Part shown: positions 24,249 to 33,873 of the stretch, piece after piece | Layout: the number at the start of each line of letters is the position of its first letter | Position numbering within the stretch: position 1 is the stretch's first letter | Assembly: GCF_036898095.1 (NCBI RefSeq) | Contig: NC_090767.1 | Coordinates: 34,083,480-34,147,479, forward strand | Direction of reading: 5' to 3' | Length of the DNA: 64,000 nucleotides | Source of the DNA: Palaemon carinicauda | Taxonomy: Eukaryota; Arthropoda; Malacostraca; Decapoda; Palaemonidae | Notes under the pieces: model-generated | Databases searched by the model: none | Seen by the model: the letters and a program-made list of their open reading frames with translations, nothing else | Told to the model about the DNA's origin: nothing | Program-made: the position numbers and the translations under genes

Positions 24249-24363
24249 TTGCAACTCGCTGCATCATAGTACTCTTGTAGTCATCAGTGTAGTAAATATT
24301 TTGTTCTTCCAAAAATTTTCCATCTTTTACGAGACTTATTTCATTGTTGTTGGTCTGGCCCAT
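24249..24363 (-). pseudogene. Copia gag start, separated by the Gypsy insertion
   Basis: On the minus strand an ATG at 24,363 opens MGQTNNNEISLVKDGKFLEE, then a YKSTMMQRVAN segment ends beside the Gypsy 3' LTR. The remainder of the gag resumes on the far side of the Gypsy element near 19,830. This is the typical basic N-terminal part of a Copia gag. I infer that the two parts were once continuous. Confidence 0.55.
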
Positions 24364-24469
24364 AACCTGTTGAGGTTTCTTTTTGGGTTATATGTTAAAT
24401 TCCTCCTTTCATAATTACATATTTCTTATAATACTGTTTATCTACCTTCCTGAGTTTGATCAACAAAAA

Positions 24470-25150
24470 CACCATCTCAGTCGTTGCCTTTTAATGTCCA
24501 GCTAAGGTTTCAAGTTACGGATGACAAAATAACACCCTGTAGTCTTTTCACGCCATTGTTTACATTATGGTAAGGGGACAACTGGCTTTGGCAAAGGGAC
24601 AACCGACTTTGGCATGCGCTGCTGCCGGGCAGAAAAGTTGAAATCATATAATTACAAAGAAAACTCAGAATCTTACAAATAAATCATTATAAAATTTAAC
24701 TTGTCACTCACCCTCTTAAAAAGTTTATCCAGACGACGAATGCCTTTTATGAATTTATTTTGTTCTAGCATGGCTTGCTTAATAGCTTGTTAGATTGTTC
24801 AGCCTTATGCTGTAGAGGGGCTCTTGCTTTGGCAGCTCATACTTTCTCATGACAGAAATTTATTAATATAATAAAAATATCAATATTATTTCAGTTGCTT
24901 CCAATCATTTATGCTAATGGCAATATAATTTTTTTTTTTCTAGAATTATTAGGATGTAAAATTTTTTTATCTATATTTTATCTTTAAACCAATATTTTCC
25001 TGCGAAGTTCATATTATTAGATTATGATTTTTACTTTTTTTTGTTATCCAGAAATATTTTGAACCCTTCAGAATTGTAAAATGTTTCAGAAAAGCAAAAA
25101 TGAAGAATGGGTGCTGGTTCAGTATGCGGCCTACCATTGTTATTTTGGTT
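24470..25150. repeat. AT-rich dispersed repeat, uninterrupted copy
   Basis: The part from 24,881 to 25,110 matches 38,140-38,230 plus 38,720-38,860: shared words are AATCATTTATGCTAATG, TTATTARGATGTAAAA, TTCAYATTATTAGATT and ACCCTTCAGAATTGTAAAA-like sequence. At 38 kb the copy is split by a 480-base foldback element; here it is not. No coding signal. Confidence 0.6.
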
Positions 25151-25502
25151 TTTTGGGCTCAAGCCATGTCGTCCTGATGGAAGTTCCTAAAGGGTAGCTT
25201 CCTTGGGTATATATAACTACGGTGATATTCCCAGAGAATTTACCTTAAGGTACCCAGAATTCTAACTCCTGGAGCGAATATCCCTAATAAAAGAACCAGG
25301 GATATCGCGAAATATCAGAGGACGTATTCTTGACACACCACATAGCAATCTGCACCCCGAAAAGAGTTAACACTTCGAAGGGGTCAATTGGTAAGAAAAC
25401 GAAAAACGAGAAAGAAAGGAGACCCGCTCGCAAGGTATCTCTCCTCTCCCGTTTCGTAAGCATGCATTGCGCCGCTCACGGCGCCATCTGTATTCCTTTT
25501 TG
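25151..25502 (+). repeat. DIRS copy 2 left inverted terminal repeat
   Basis: It starts TTTTGGGCTCAAGCCATG and ends near GCCATCTGTATTCCTT. It is complementary to 33,475-33,815 over about 340 bases with only scattered differences (shared GGGATATCGCGAAATATC, CACTTCGAAGGGGTCAATTG and GCATTGCGCCGCTCACGGCG). Confidence 0.9.
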
Positions 25503-26931
25503 CGTAGCTCAACAACTCGGTGTTTTTCCCTGTGTTATCTCGCAATTCTTGGATTATTTCAACTTTATAATGCTTTCTCCAACTTCTTCTGCTTCTGATA
25601 AGTTAAGTATTATCTCTTTTATGTATAAATGTAAGCTCTTGGTGATTTCATAATAATTTGATAGTGATATCTTTGTTACAAGAGCTGTTGCCTACCGGAG
25701 GCGTCCTGGACGCTGTCGCTCGCTATGCATGAGTTATTTAGTTAGCCAGAGCGATGTTCCTGGCTGTTTCGCTTTAATAATTTTAGCTATTCAGCTTTAC
25801 ATAGGATTTCTTTATATGATGCTTTTAGTATTTTTGTTTTGGCGAATGATTTGCCGATTCTGGCTTACGCTAGACCTTGTAGCCAAGTCGTTTGGCCCTA
25901 GTACTTTCCTGCATGATATTCAAATTTCCGAGCGTTTTAAAATTTTATTGAAGCTTTAGGCAGTTTTATACATTCAAGATTATGTTGATTTTCTTCCAAT
26001 ATAGTATACGAGTGAGTTTTGATGAATTAGGTAATCGATGCTCTTTGCGCCTAGGCTAGTTGTCTATGGGGCCATAGTATACTTTCTCACACTCCCCGGT
26101 TGCTCTCTTCTCTTCGGAGAATGTGTGCAATCCCTTTCCCTCTGCTTAAGCCTTGGGCTTAACCCTAATGGTTTATCTGAATTGACTTTAGATACAACTA
26201 TATTAGGGTGTTTCTGTTCTTTCCTGTTTCCAGTAAGTCTGGCTTCAGGAAGGGGCAGGACATCAGAGATCTTAGTGTGAGTCTGTTTCTCTCTAGCATT
26301 GTGGTTGAGATTCCCTTGCTAGGCTGACAGCAGACATAGGAGGCTTAGCCTCCTTAGTTCACTTTCGAAGGCTTCTGTACGAGATGATTCCTTCTTTTTG
26401 TGATCTAGCAGACTAGTCCAGTGTTGTTGTTCTCGGTGTGGAGGATGAGATCCTCCTTTTCTGTGAATAACAACGCCTTCCTTGCTTTGGTTCCGAGGGA
26501 GTTGGCAAGTACTGCTGGCCTCCCTCCTCAGTTCTCCCCTAGGCTAAGATGAGTTTTCTTGGCTGTGGGTGATTCATTATTAGAGCAAGGTTGGCAGGAC
26601 CCTCTTTCCCCCTTTCCCCCTCTTTCCTTAGTGATGGCCTAGCCATTGCATCCCTGTCCGTCATTCTACATCTGTACCTAGCATAGGTTAGGATGTGGAG
26701 TTGACTCAGTCCCTTGCCGGCCGGCAAGGGTCTTCTGCTTTGAGTGCTGCCCAGACCTCCCTTGGTCTCTCATCCATGTTTGTCTGTAGAGCCAGATGGC
26801 ATTGGTCAGGAAGCCTGAAGTTATATTCTCCCCTTCCTTATGTGCACTCTTTCGGGTTGTCGGGCTACTATGAGGCATGCAGTCTCTTATCCCGGCATCC
26901 ATTCTGTTTTTCTTCTAGTGTTTGTACCCTA

Positions 26932-26966
26932 GCCCGGCTGCTGGCCTAAGTGGCCGGCAGCCGGGC
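26932..26966 (+). promoter_or_regulatory. Strong GC hairpin in DIRS 5' region
   Basis: Bases 26,932-26,946 (GCCCGGCTGCTGGCC) pair with 26,952-26,966 (GGCCGGCAGCCGGGC), a 15-bp stem with one G-T pair and a 5-base loop. It precedes two further hairpins at 27,051 and 27,130. A role in the RNA (packaging, translation or pausing) is only inferred. Confidence 0.6.
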
Positions 26967-27050
26967 AGTTGGAAGTTCTCTGGTTCTTTTGCTGCTGGCC
27001 GGCATTGGTTGTATACCTTTGCCGGCCGACTATAATATCACACCATAGTT

Positions 27051-27159
27051 CTGCCGGCCGCTACGATTAGTGGCCGGCAGCCGGGTGCTATCGTTGTTTA
27101 GTTGCCGGCAATAGAAACACACCGAGGTTCTGCCGGCCGCTACGTTTGGTGGCCGGCAG
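27051..27159 (+). repeat. 79-bp tandem repeat, each unit a GC hairpin
   Basis: CTGCCGGCC at 27,051 pairs with GGCCGGCAG ending at 27,080, and the same 9-bp stem recurs at 27,130-27,159. Both loops are 12 bases and differ in sequence, while the stem arms are identical. GCCGGGTG follows each. Confidence 0.75.
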
Positions 27160-27583
27160 CCGGGTGCAACCTTGTGTAGTTGCCGGCCGGCACACGCATT
27201 TGAACCAGCGTTCTTCCGCCTTATAGTCTAAAAGTAATATACTTTGGATCTAGTTAAGGTGTGTCCGGCACATTACCTTCTATACTGTAGCCAGTATTTT
27301 TCAGTATAGTATATACTGCAGGGAGAAAACTAAAGTATAGTATATGTTACAACACTAAGTTTTTCTAACATTCTTGTGTTGTCTTGCTCAGCCCTTTGGT
27401 GTAACCATACAGATAATGAAAGTGAGTTCTTTCTTATCTACTATCCAGTATTTTAATATCACTTATTTGGGTGTGAGCTACACCTATTTTCCTATGGAAA
27501 TTTTCTTGGTCATTCTAGAATTGAATAACCATAAAATTTTATTATCTGGAAGGTTGCAGCAATTGACTGTGCAGGATATACAA

Positions 27584-27680
27584 GTGTGTGTCTTTCCTTT
27601 CTAGTTTAGTTATTCTAAGCTATGTATATCCAGTGATACGTAGTTCACTTGATACTCATGGAATTTTCTTCTCTTTACAG
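27584..27680 (+). other. Candidate intron in DIRS copy 2 gag
   Basis: The segment starts GTGTGTGTC after CAGGATATACAA and ends TTCTCTTTACAG before GAGGACC, 97 bases. Exon joining keeps the frame (QDIQ to EDHPK). Both borders have counterparts in copy 1, although intron length differs (145 there). The open frame happens to continue through the last 93 bases of this intron. Confidence 0.65.
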
Positions 27681-29636
27681 GAGGACCATCCGAAGTGTGG
27701 AAGTGTTTTCTGCAATGTCCGCAGCAAGAACTTCTGCGGACATGACTTGTGTAGGAGGCACGCGGCATGCGCAGTCTCCAAAGGTGATCTCCGGTATTGG
27801 GACCCGCAGGTATGTACCGTATGCACAAACCTAATTACTGAGGCTTTTGATTCCCCTAAGACGGCGGAATCAAGGGACGCAGCAAGGGAGAAGCTTCGTA
27901 CCTGGGTAAGGGGCTTTCAGAAGAACACTTTTGCCCCCTATCTTCCAAGTGAGAAGATGAGGGCTTACCTTTTCCCCAAGGCATCAGCGGAGGCAGTGAT
28001 TCCTCAACCTCAAGCGGAGATACCGTTGGTGCAGATCCCGGTGGATGCTGAAGTCACGGATGCCCTGCAGGACATCCAGTTGGACGATAGGATGTCAGAG
28101 GTGTCCGAGTGTCTGGAAAAAGACCTTCTGGCAGAAGACCAGGAAGAGGAGCAGGCTCCAGACAATGAGGAGGAAGAGTTCGACGAGGTGTCGGCTACTC
28201 CGGTTCAGGCCCCTGAACCTATTCCCTCAACATCGTCCTCTCTCCCAGATGAGCTGGGAAAGACCCTTTCCTCCATCGTTGGAATGATCCAACAGATGCA
28301 GAGGGAAAATAATGAGAAGCCTGCTGCAATGAAGCTGGAGATACGGAGACTTACAGCATCACGTGGGCCCCAGAAGAAGCTCAGAGTGAAAGACCTTCTC
28401 TTGTGCTCAGATGCCAACCCTTGGAGGTATGCCGAGCACATGCCTATGACGACGGGAAAAATCGTCATTTCGGAGAAGTTGGGCTCAGTCCCCCTTGAGG
28501 AGATGGAATTCTGGCCCAGCAAGAAGTCGTATCCGGACTGTTATGTCCGTCTAAGGAAGGAACCAGCCTCAAAGGAAGAAACAGAGCCGAAGGAGGTCAT
28601 AGTTTTTGACCACGCTAAGGCTCAAGCTTTACTGTCAAGCTCGATGAAAGAGAGAGGCTTCACAAACTCAAAGGTACCTGCTTTGAGTAAGAAGCACCCT
28701 TCCTTTGTGTCCTCTCTTTCTAGAGCCTTCCACTTTATGCAGAAAGGGTTTACGGCTGTGCTGAAAACGATCGAGGCAGGTAAGCCATGCCCCTCCTTGG
28801 AGGAGTGTAAACCTCTGTCTTTGGCCCTACCCATGGACCACAAGGACTGGAAGGACGTCCATCTTACCTTCTCAGTCGGCAAGTTGGAGGCTGATATTGC
28901 CGGACGTCAGTTCGGTGAGAACCTCCCCAAGCTGTCTGACTTTCTTTTGCGCAGGGAGCTTGAGACAAAAGAAAGACTTGCTGCCTCAATGTCTCATCAA
29001 ACGACTCTGGAGACAATGGCAAGTGACCCCAAGGTCCATGAAATGTTTATGGTAGTGGCTAAGATACATCTAGGTACAGTGATGAAGGACCTTTATAGCT
29101 TTGTCAAAGCTAGGAGGGCTTATAGGGAGTTCGTGTTCGCCTCGGCTGCGGTGAGGCACGAGCCAAGGAAGCTAATCTCCTCCAGCATTTGGGACAAAGA
29201 CCCCTTCCCTAGTGAAGCGGTAAAGGAGGTTGTAGATAAGGCCTCCACGGAGAATAGAAACCTTCTCCAGAAGTGGGGCCTATCTCTCAATAGAAAGTCT
29301 TCCCCGGATGAGGGTCCCCAACCAAAGAGGAAGACTAAGAAGACTAGGCTACCATCTCGGCCAGCCAAGCCATTCAGACAGCAGCAGCAACAACTTCCTA
29401 TGCCAACAGTGCCCCAGATGGTGGCACAAACCCCGACCACGTACCAGTGGGTACCCCAAGCCGTGTCTACGCAGTCTCCAGCATTTAACCCAGCGTTCAA
29501 AGGGCAGTCAACTACCTTTCGAGCGAAGCCTAGAGGAGCAGCCAGAGGTTCTTCTAGACGCCCCTCGAGGGGGAGGGGATTCAGGGGTGGTCGCAGTCAA
29601 GGAGGCAAGACCTCAGGGCAACAGCAGCCAAAGTGA
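27681..29636 (+). CDS. DIRS gag-like protein, main exon intact
   Basis: About 651 residues are open from the acceptor to a TGA at 29,634. It should bind the element RNA or form particles, by analogy with DIRS ORF1. An N-terminal Cys/His cluster (about exon residues 6-55) reads CNVRSKNFCGHDLCRRHAAC and then VCTVC, which suggests zinc binding. An acidic stretch (EEEQAPDNEEEEFDEV) follows. The conserved middle has WRYAEHMPMTTGKIVISEKL, PCPSLEECKPLSLALP and LTFSVGKLEADIAGRQF. The C-terminus is basic and glutamine-rich and ends in Arg/Gly repeats (RPSRGRGFRGGRSQGG). A potential first exon ends at 27,583. The same protein is broken in copy 1 and traced again at 62,658-63,890. No family name is known to me for the Cys/His cluster. 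Confidence 0.85.
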   Translation, partial: EDHPKCGSVFCNVRSKNFCGHDLCRRHAACAVSKGDLRYWDPQVCTVCTNLITEAFDSPKTAESRDAAREKLRTWVRGFQKNTFAPYLPSEKMRAYLFPKASAEAVIPQPQAEIPLVQIPVDAEVTDALQDIQLDDRMSEVSECLEKDLLAEDQEEEQAPDNEEEEFDEVSATPVQAPEPIPSTSSSLPDELGKTLSSIVGMIQQMQRENNEKPAAMKLEIRRLTASRGPQKKLRVKDLLLCSDANPWRYAEHMPMTTGKIVISEKLGSVPLEEMEFWPSKKSYPDCYVRLRKEPASKEETEPKEVIVFDHAKAQALLSSSMKERGFTNSKVPALSKKHPSFVSSLSRAFHFMQKGFTAVLKTIEAGKPCPSLEECKPLSLALPMDHKDWKDVHLTFSVGKLEADIAGRQFGENLPKLSDFLLRRELETKERLAASMSHQTTLETMASDPKVHEMFMVVAKIHLGTVMKDLYSFVKARRAYREFVFASAAVRHEPRKLISSSIWDKDPFPSEAVKEVVDKASTENRNLLQKWGLSLNRKSSPDEGPQPKRKTKKTRLPSRPAKPFRQQQQQLPMPTVPQMVAQTPTTYQWVPQAVSTQSPAFNPAFKGQSTTFRAKPRGAARGSSRRPSRGRGFRGGRSQGGKTSGQQQPK

Positions 29637-29639
29637 GAT

Positions 29640-31455
29640 GATACCGGTAGGAGGGAGACTTCAGAATTTTCGGGATCGGTGGACCTTCGATCCCTGGGCC
29701 CACAGCCTACTCAAGAATGGACTGGGTTGGAGCTGGTACAGCACTCCACCCCATGCCTCGATTTTTCCAACACTCCACCCCTGTTCTGGAGGACTACATT
29801 CAAGAACTGTTGGAGAAAAGGGTAATCCGAAGGGTAAAGTCCATCAAATTCCAAGGGAGGCTGTTTTGTGTTCCCAAGAAGTCATTCTGGACTTGTCGCC
29901 ACTCAATAAGTTCATAGTGAACTGCAAGTTCAAGATGCTATCACTGCAACATATAAGGACCTTACTGCCCAAGAGGGCATATACCGTCTCCATAGATTTG
30001 TCAGATGCCTATTGGCACGTTCCAATCAATAGCCAACTCTTCCCCTACCTAGGGTTCAAGCTACATTGAAGAATCTACGCCTTCAGAGCCATGCCATTCG
30101 GGCTAAACATAGCCCCAAGGATCTTCACGAAGCTTGCGAGCACAGCTCTCAAACAATTAGGCCTAAAGGGAATCCAGGTGGTAGCCTACCTGGACGACTG
30201 GCTGGTGTGGGAAGCATCCCAGACAGAATGTTTGCAAGCTTCCCTACAGGTGATCCAGTTCCTAGAGCATCTAGGCTTCAAGATCAACAGAAAAAAGTCT
30301 CGGCTTTCTTCATCTCAAAAGTTCCAGTGGTTGGGAATCCACTGGGACCTAGTGTCATAACAACTCTCCATCCCGGCGAAGAAGAGGAAGGAGATAGCTG
30401 GTTCTGTCAAGAGACTTTTGGATTCCGAAAGAATATCAAGACGCGAACAGGAGATAGTGCTGGGTTCTTTCCAGTTTGACTCAGTAACAGACCCGGTGCT
30501 AAGAGCACAGCTAAAGCATGCAACCGGAGTTTGGAGAAGTTATGCATCAAACGCGCGAAGAGATCTGATAAGACCAGTACCGCTTCGTCTACGTACGCTT
30601 CTCAGGCCTTGGTCAAAAGTCAGGCAACTAAAGAAGTTGGTGCTTCTTCAGCCACCTCCCCCCTCGTTGACTATTCACACAGACGCCTTGAAGGAGGGGT
30701 GGGGAGGTCATTCTCATCGGAAGAAGGCCCAAGGAACTTGGTCCAATCTATTCGAGACATTTCACATGAACTTTCTGGAAGCTATGGCAGTACTCCTTAC
30801 CTTGAAGAAAGTCTCCCCTCGTCACTCGATCCACATAAGGTTGGTACTGGAGAGCGAGGGGATTGTGAGATGCTTGAATCGACAAGGATCGAGGTCACCA
30901 CCACTAAACCAGGTGATGTTGGCCATCTTTCGACTGGCGGAAAAGAAGAAGTGGTACCTGTCGGCAGTTCACCTTCAAGGAGTCCGCAATGTGACAGCGG
31001 ACGCTCTATCCAGGTTCACACCGATAGAGTCGGAATGGTCCCTAGACGCAGGATCATTCTCCTTCATCTTGAGTCAAGTCCCAGAACTGCAGACAGACAT
31101 CTTTGCGACGAAAGACAACAAGAAGTTACCCCTTTACGTGTCCCTGTACGAGGATCCCTTGTCAGAAGCAGTGGATGCAATGTCCCTCGACTGGAACAGA
31201 TGGTCCAGGATTTACCTGTTCCCTCCTCACAACCTTCTATTGAGGGTCCTCAACAAACTGAGATCTTTCAAGGGAGTAGCGGCAATAGGGGCTCACAAGT
31301 GGCCGAACAGCGTGTGGTTCCCTCTGGCATTGGAACTACGGCTGAAGTGTCTACCGTTACCAGATCCAGTTCTGAACCAGCGAGTTCAGAAGTCGACTGT
31401 CTGCGCTTCATCACAGAAAACCCGGAACCTGCAGCTCATGATTTTCTCTCCCTAG
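29640..31455 (+). pseudogene. DIRS copy 2 reverse transcriptase/RNase H, damaged
   Basis: It copies the element RNA. It starts right after gag in another frame (VGGRLQNFRDRWTFDPWA). RT blocks: RRVKSIKFQGRLFCVPKK, DLSPLNKFIVNCKFKM, TVSIDLSDAYWHVPI, MPFGLNIAPRIFTKLA and the catalytic VAYLDDWLVWEA. RNase H: LTIHTDALKEGWGGH, MNFLEAMAVLLTLKK, RCLNRQGSRSPPLNQ and NVTADALSRFTP; where copy 1 has LVLDRK this copy has LVLESE. The C-terminal extension (VSLYEDPLSEAVDAMSLD ... SVWFPLALEL) is intact to 31,455. Damage: a short deletion and frame change between about 29,745 and 29,885, a stop at 30,067 and a stop at 30,358. The rest is one open frame. Confidence 0.88.
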
Positions 31456-32415
31456 GGGTGAGAAAACATTTCGGGATTTTTAAAGACAGTATAGACTTCC
31501 TAGAGGAATATAAGTGCAAATCCACTAGAAGGCAATATGAGTCATCACGGAGAAAATGGGTGGCCTTTGTCAAGGCGAAGAATCCACAAAATATCTCGTC
31601 GGACTTCTGCTTATCTTTCTTCATCCACCTCCATGGTCAAGGGCTAGCAGCCAACACTATATCAACGTATAAATCTGCTTTGACAAGACCCATTTTGTAT
31701 GCCTTCCAGGTTTACCTCTCTAACGATATTTTTAATAAAATTCCGAAAGCCTGTGCTAGACTCAGACCATCAGCACCTCCGAAGCCCATTTCATGGTCTC
31801 TGGATAAAGTTTTTCATTTCGCTTCGCTGTTGAACAATGAGGAGTGTGCTTTAAAGGATTGGACCCAAAAAGTTATTTTTCTGTTTGCACTCGCTTCGGG
31901 GCCAGGGTTAGTGAAATTGTGGCCCTCTCGAGAGAGGAAGGTCGTGTTCAGTTCTTATATGGGGGAGAACTGAACTTGTTTCCGGATCCTACGTTTCTTG
32001 CCAAGAACGAGTTGCCCACCAACAGGTGGGGTCCCTGGAGAATCTGCCCTCTGAAAGAAGATGCATCTCTATGTCCAGTTTAATGCTTAAAGGTCTATCT
32101 TCGTAGAACTTCAGACTTCAGGGGTGGTCAACTATTCAGGGGAGAAACATCAGGCTCAAATTTATCCCTGAAACAACTTAGGCAAAAATCACCTATTTTA
32201 TTCGCAGAGCGGATCCAGACAGTACACCCGCAGGTCACGATCCGAGGAAAGTTGCCTCATCCTTAAATTTCTTCAATAGTATGGATTTCGAACATCTTCG
32301 CTCATACACTGGCTGGAAGTCTTCCAGAGTTTTCTTTCGTCACTATGCGAAGCAAGTGGAGCAACTGAAGAGGTCTGTGGTAGCAGTGGGTAGTGTCGTT
32401 AAACCTGCTGTTTAA
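30531..32415 (+). pseudogene. DIRS copy 2 tyrosine recombinase, damaged
   Basis: An open frame from 30,531 to 31,973 overlaps RNase H for about 925 bases and then runs into the recombinase: FLEEYKCKSTRRQYESSRRK, LSFFIHLHGQGLAANTISTY, LTRPILYAFQVYLSNDIF. A single-base loss near 31,905 shifts the frame just before the first catalytic Arg (FGARVSEIVALS, in the next frame). A stop follows at 32,083. The last part, in a third frame, has AGHDPRKVAS (HxxR), RSYTGWKSSRVFFRHY (catalytic Tyr) and ends at 32,415. All four catalytic positions R-H-R-Y are present, so the lesions are recent relative to copy 1. Confidence 0.88.
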
Positions 32416-32724
32416 CTCTGCGAGGAACAGTGAATTTAATTGGGACGATTAATTCCGGGGTGGGTGTGTGGTTAGGAACTGTTCTACAAACCCAGTGTTA
32501 GGGCACGATGGTGCCCACATTGACTGTTCCATATTTAAAGGTGAACCTAGCATAAGTGCAGACATGTGTGCCAAGCGTTTCCAACGCTAATGTAACTGAT
32601 TAGTAGTACAGACTTTTATGATTTTGATACTTCGGTATGTTAAAAGTGGCGTTATTGTTCTCTTTCAGATAAACAAGTTTTCTGTTTACTATCATGCTTA
32701 TGCTTATTTTTTGGTTATCATCCT

Positions 32725-32726
<2 letters not shown>

Positions 32727-32788
<62 letters not shown>
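32727..32788. repeat. (TA)n microsatellite in DIRS 3' region
   Basis: About 31 TA units between the recombinase end and the ICR. Copy 1 lacks a comparable tract in this position. Confidence 0.97.
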
Positions 32789-32791
<3 letters not shown>

Positions 32792-33293
32792 GTTGTTTAA
32801 CCTGTTTTATTTTATTGTTTGTCAATAAACTAGTTCTTGTGAACCTTGCGTCTCCTTCGCCTGTGTCATTTTCTTGAAATTATTTAGCATTACGTTTACT
32901 ATGTATATTTATCTTGGCTAATTCTAATAGATTGTTCCTTTATGCAAGCATTTTTGCATTGGTTTATGCTTTCCCCTAGCGGGAGGACTCCATGGTCGAT
33001 ATTTCATATTGACTCAGTGGTTCTTTACAAACTATGCTTTACATGATAAAGGGTGAGACCACTATATTGGCTTGTCTGTTATTCATACATAGGTATGTGT
33101 ACTTTTCGAGACTTTTCCAGAGTCTAGTATGACTCTTCCCTGTAGGGGGCAGGAAGCACTAACATGGTTTATGGTTAGATGAAAAAATGTATGACGGTAA
33201 CATCTTAGGTCTCTAGGTCTAGTTGGCTGGGAAATACCTTCGGGGAGTACGGCATGTTTTGAGAATCCACAGATACAGTAATGCTCTGGTATA

Positions 33294-33387
33294 CTTCCAT
33301 CAGGACGACATGGCTTAAGCCCAGAAAACGGATTTTGAGCGAAGCGAAAAATCTATTTTTGGGTGTGATGGCCATGTCGTCCTGATG
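33294..33387 (+). other. DIRS copy 2 internal complementary region
   Basis: The 94 bases read CTTCCATCAGGACGACATGG, then CTTAAGCCCAGAAAAC, then GGATTTTGAGCGAAGCGAAA, then GGCCATGTCGTCCTGATG. The first half is the complement of the left end (TTTTGGGCTCAAGCCATG...), the second half the complement of the right end (...TCGCTTCGCTCAAAATCTG). The two are fused exactly as the ends would be in a circle. Confidence 0.9.
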
Positions 33388-33474
33388 AACCCACCCTTCC
33401 CTTTTCTTCTAAAAAGGGCTGTAGGTCCCATCCCTACATACAGTATCTGTAGCACCTCATGTATCGCTACAAGG

Positions 33475-33851
33475 AATACAGATGCGCCGTGAGCGGCGCA
33501 ATGCATGTTTACGAAACGGGAGAGGAGAGATACCTTGCGAGCGGCTCTCCTTTCATTCTCGTTTTTTGTTTTCTTGCCAATTGACCCCTTCGAAGTGTGA
33601 ACTCTGTTCGGGGTGCAGATTGCTATGTGGTGTGTCAAGAATACGTCCTCTGATATTTCGCGATATCCCTGGTTCTTTTATTAGGGATATTCGCTCCAGG
33701 AGTTAGAATTATGGGTACCTTAAGGTAAATTTTCTCGGAATATCGCCGTAGTTATATATACCCAAGGAAGCTACCCTTTAGGAACTTCCATCAGGACGAC
33801 ATGGCCATATCACCCGAAAATAGATTTTTCGCTTCGCTCAAAATCTGTTTA
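33475..33851 (+). repeat. DIRS copy 2 right inverted terminal repeat
   Basis: Complementary to the left repeat from about 33,475 to 33,815. The outer bases (about 33,806-33,851, with CGAAAATAGATTTTTCGC and TTCGCTCAAAATCTG) have no counterpart in the left repeat and match only the ICR. No target duplication was found, as expected for this order. Confidence 0.88.
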
Positions 33852-33873
33852 GTATTCGTCCTACCTGGCTTGT

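Larger units (their letters stand above)
25510..27583 (+). other. DIRS copy 2 5' region, including upstream exon
   Basis: About 2 kb between the left terminal repeat and the gag intron. It shows partial similarity to the copy 1 5' region (for example GTATAGTATATACTGCAGG near 27,300, and GCCTAGGCTAG near 26,045). No long frame has known motifs. Its last bases encode RLQQLTVQDIQ in frame with gag exon 2. The exon start is not resolved: an ATG at 27,496 is in frame, but copy 1 has a stop just upstream of the shared residues, so a short internal exon is possible. Confidence 0.6.
25151..33851 (+). mobile_element. DIRS-type tyrosine-recombinase retrotransposon (copy 2)
   Basis: An 8.7-kb plus-strand element of the same family as 7,707-15,877 and pointing the other way. 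It has a left inverted terminal repeat, a 2-kb 5' region with GC-rich hairpins, a candidate intron, an uninterrupted gag exon, RT/RNase H, an overlapping recombinase frame, an ICR and a right inverted terminal repeat with a longer outer end. Its terminal repeats are nearly identical by eye, more alike than those of copy 1, and gag is open, so it is the younger copy. RT and recombinase carry a few lesions. A TTAGG tract starts 23 bases beyond its right end. Confidence 0.92.

Noticed and set aside
27808..27816. Strong splice donor word CAGGTATGT inside the DIRS gag exon
   Set aside because: Copy 1 has no counterpart (the site reads as coding for DLKDCNVC), and splicing there would destroy the conserved Cys cluster.
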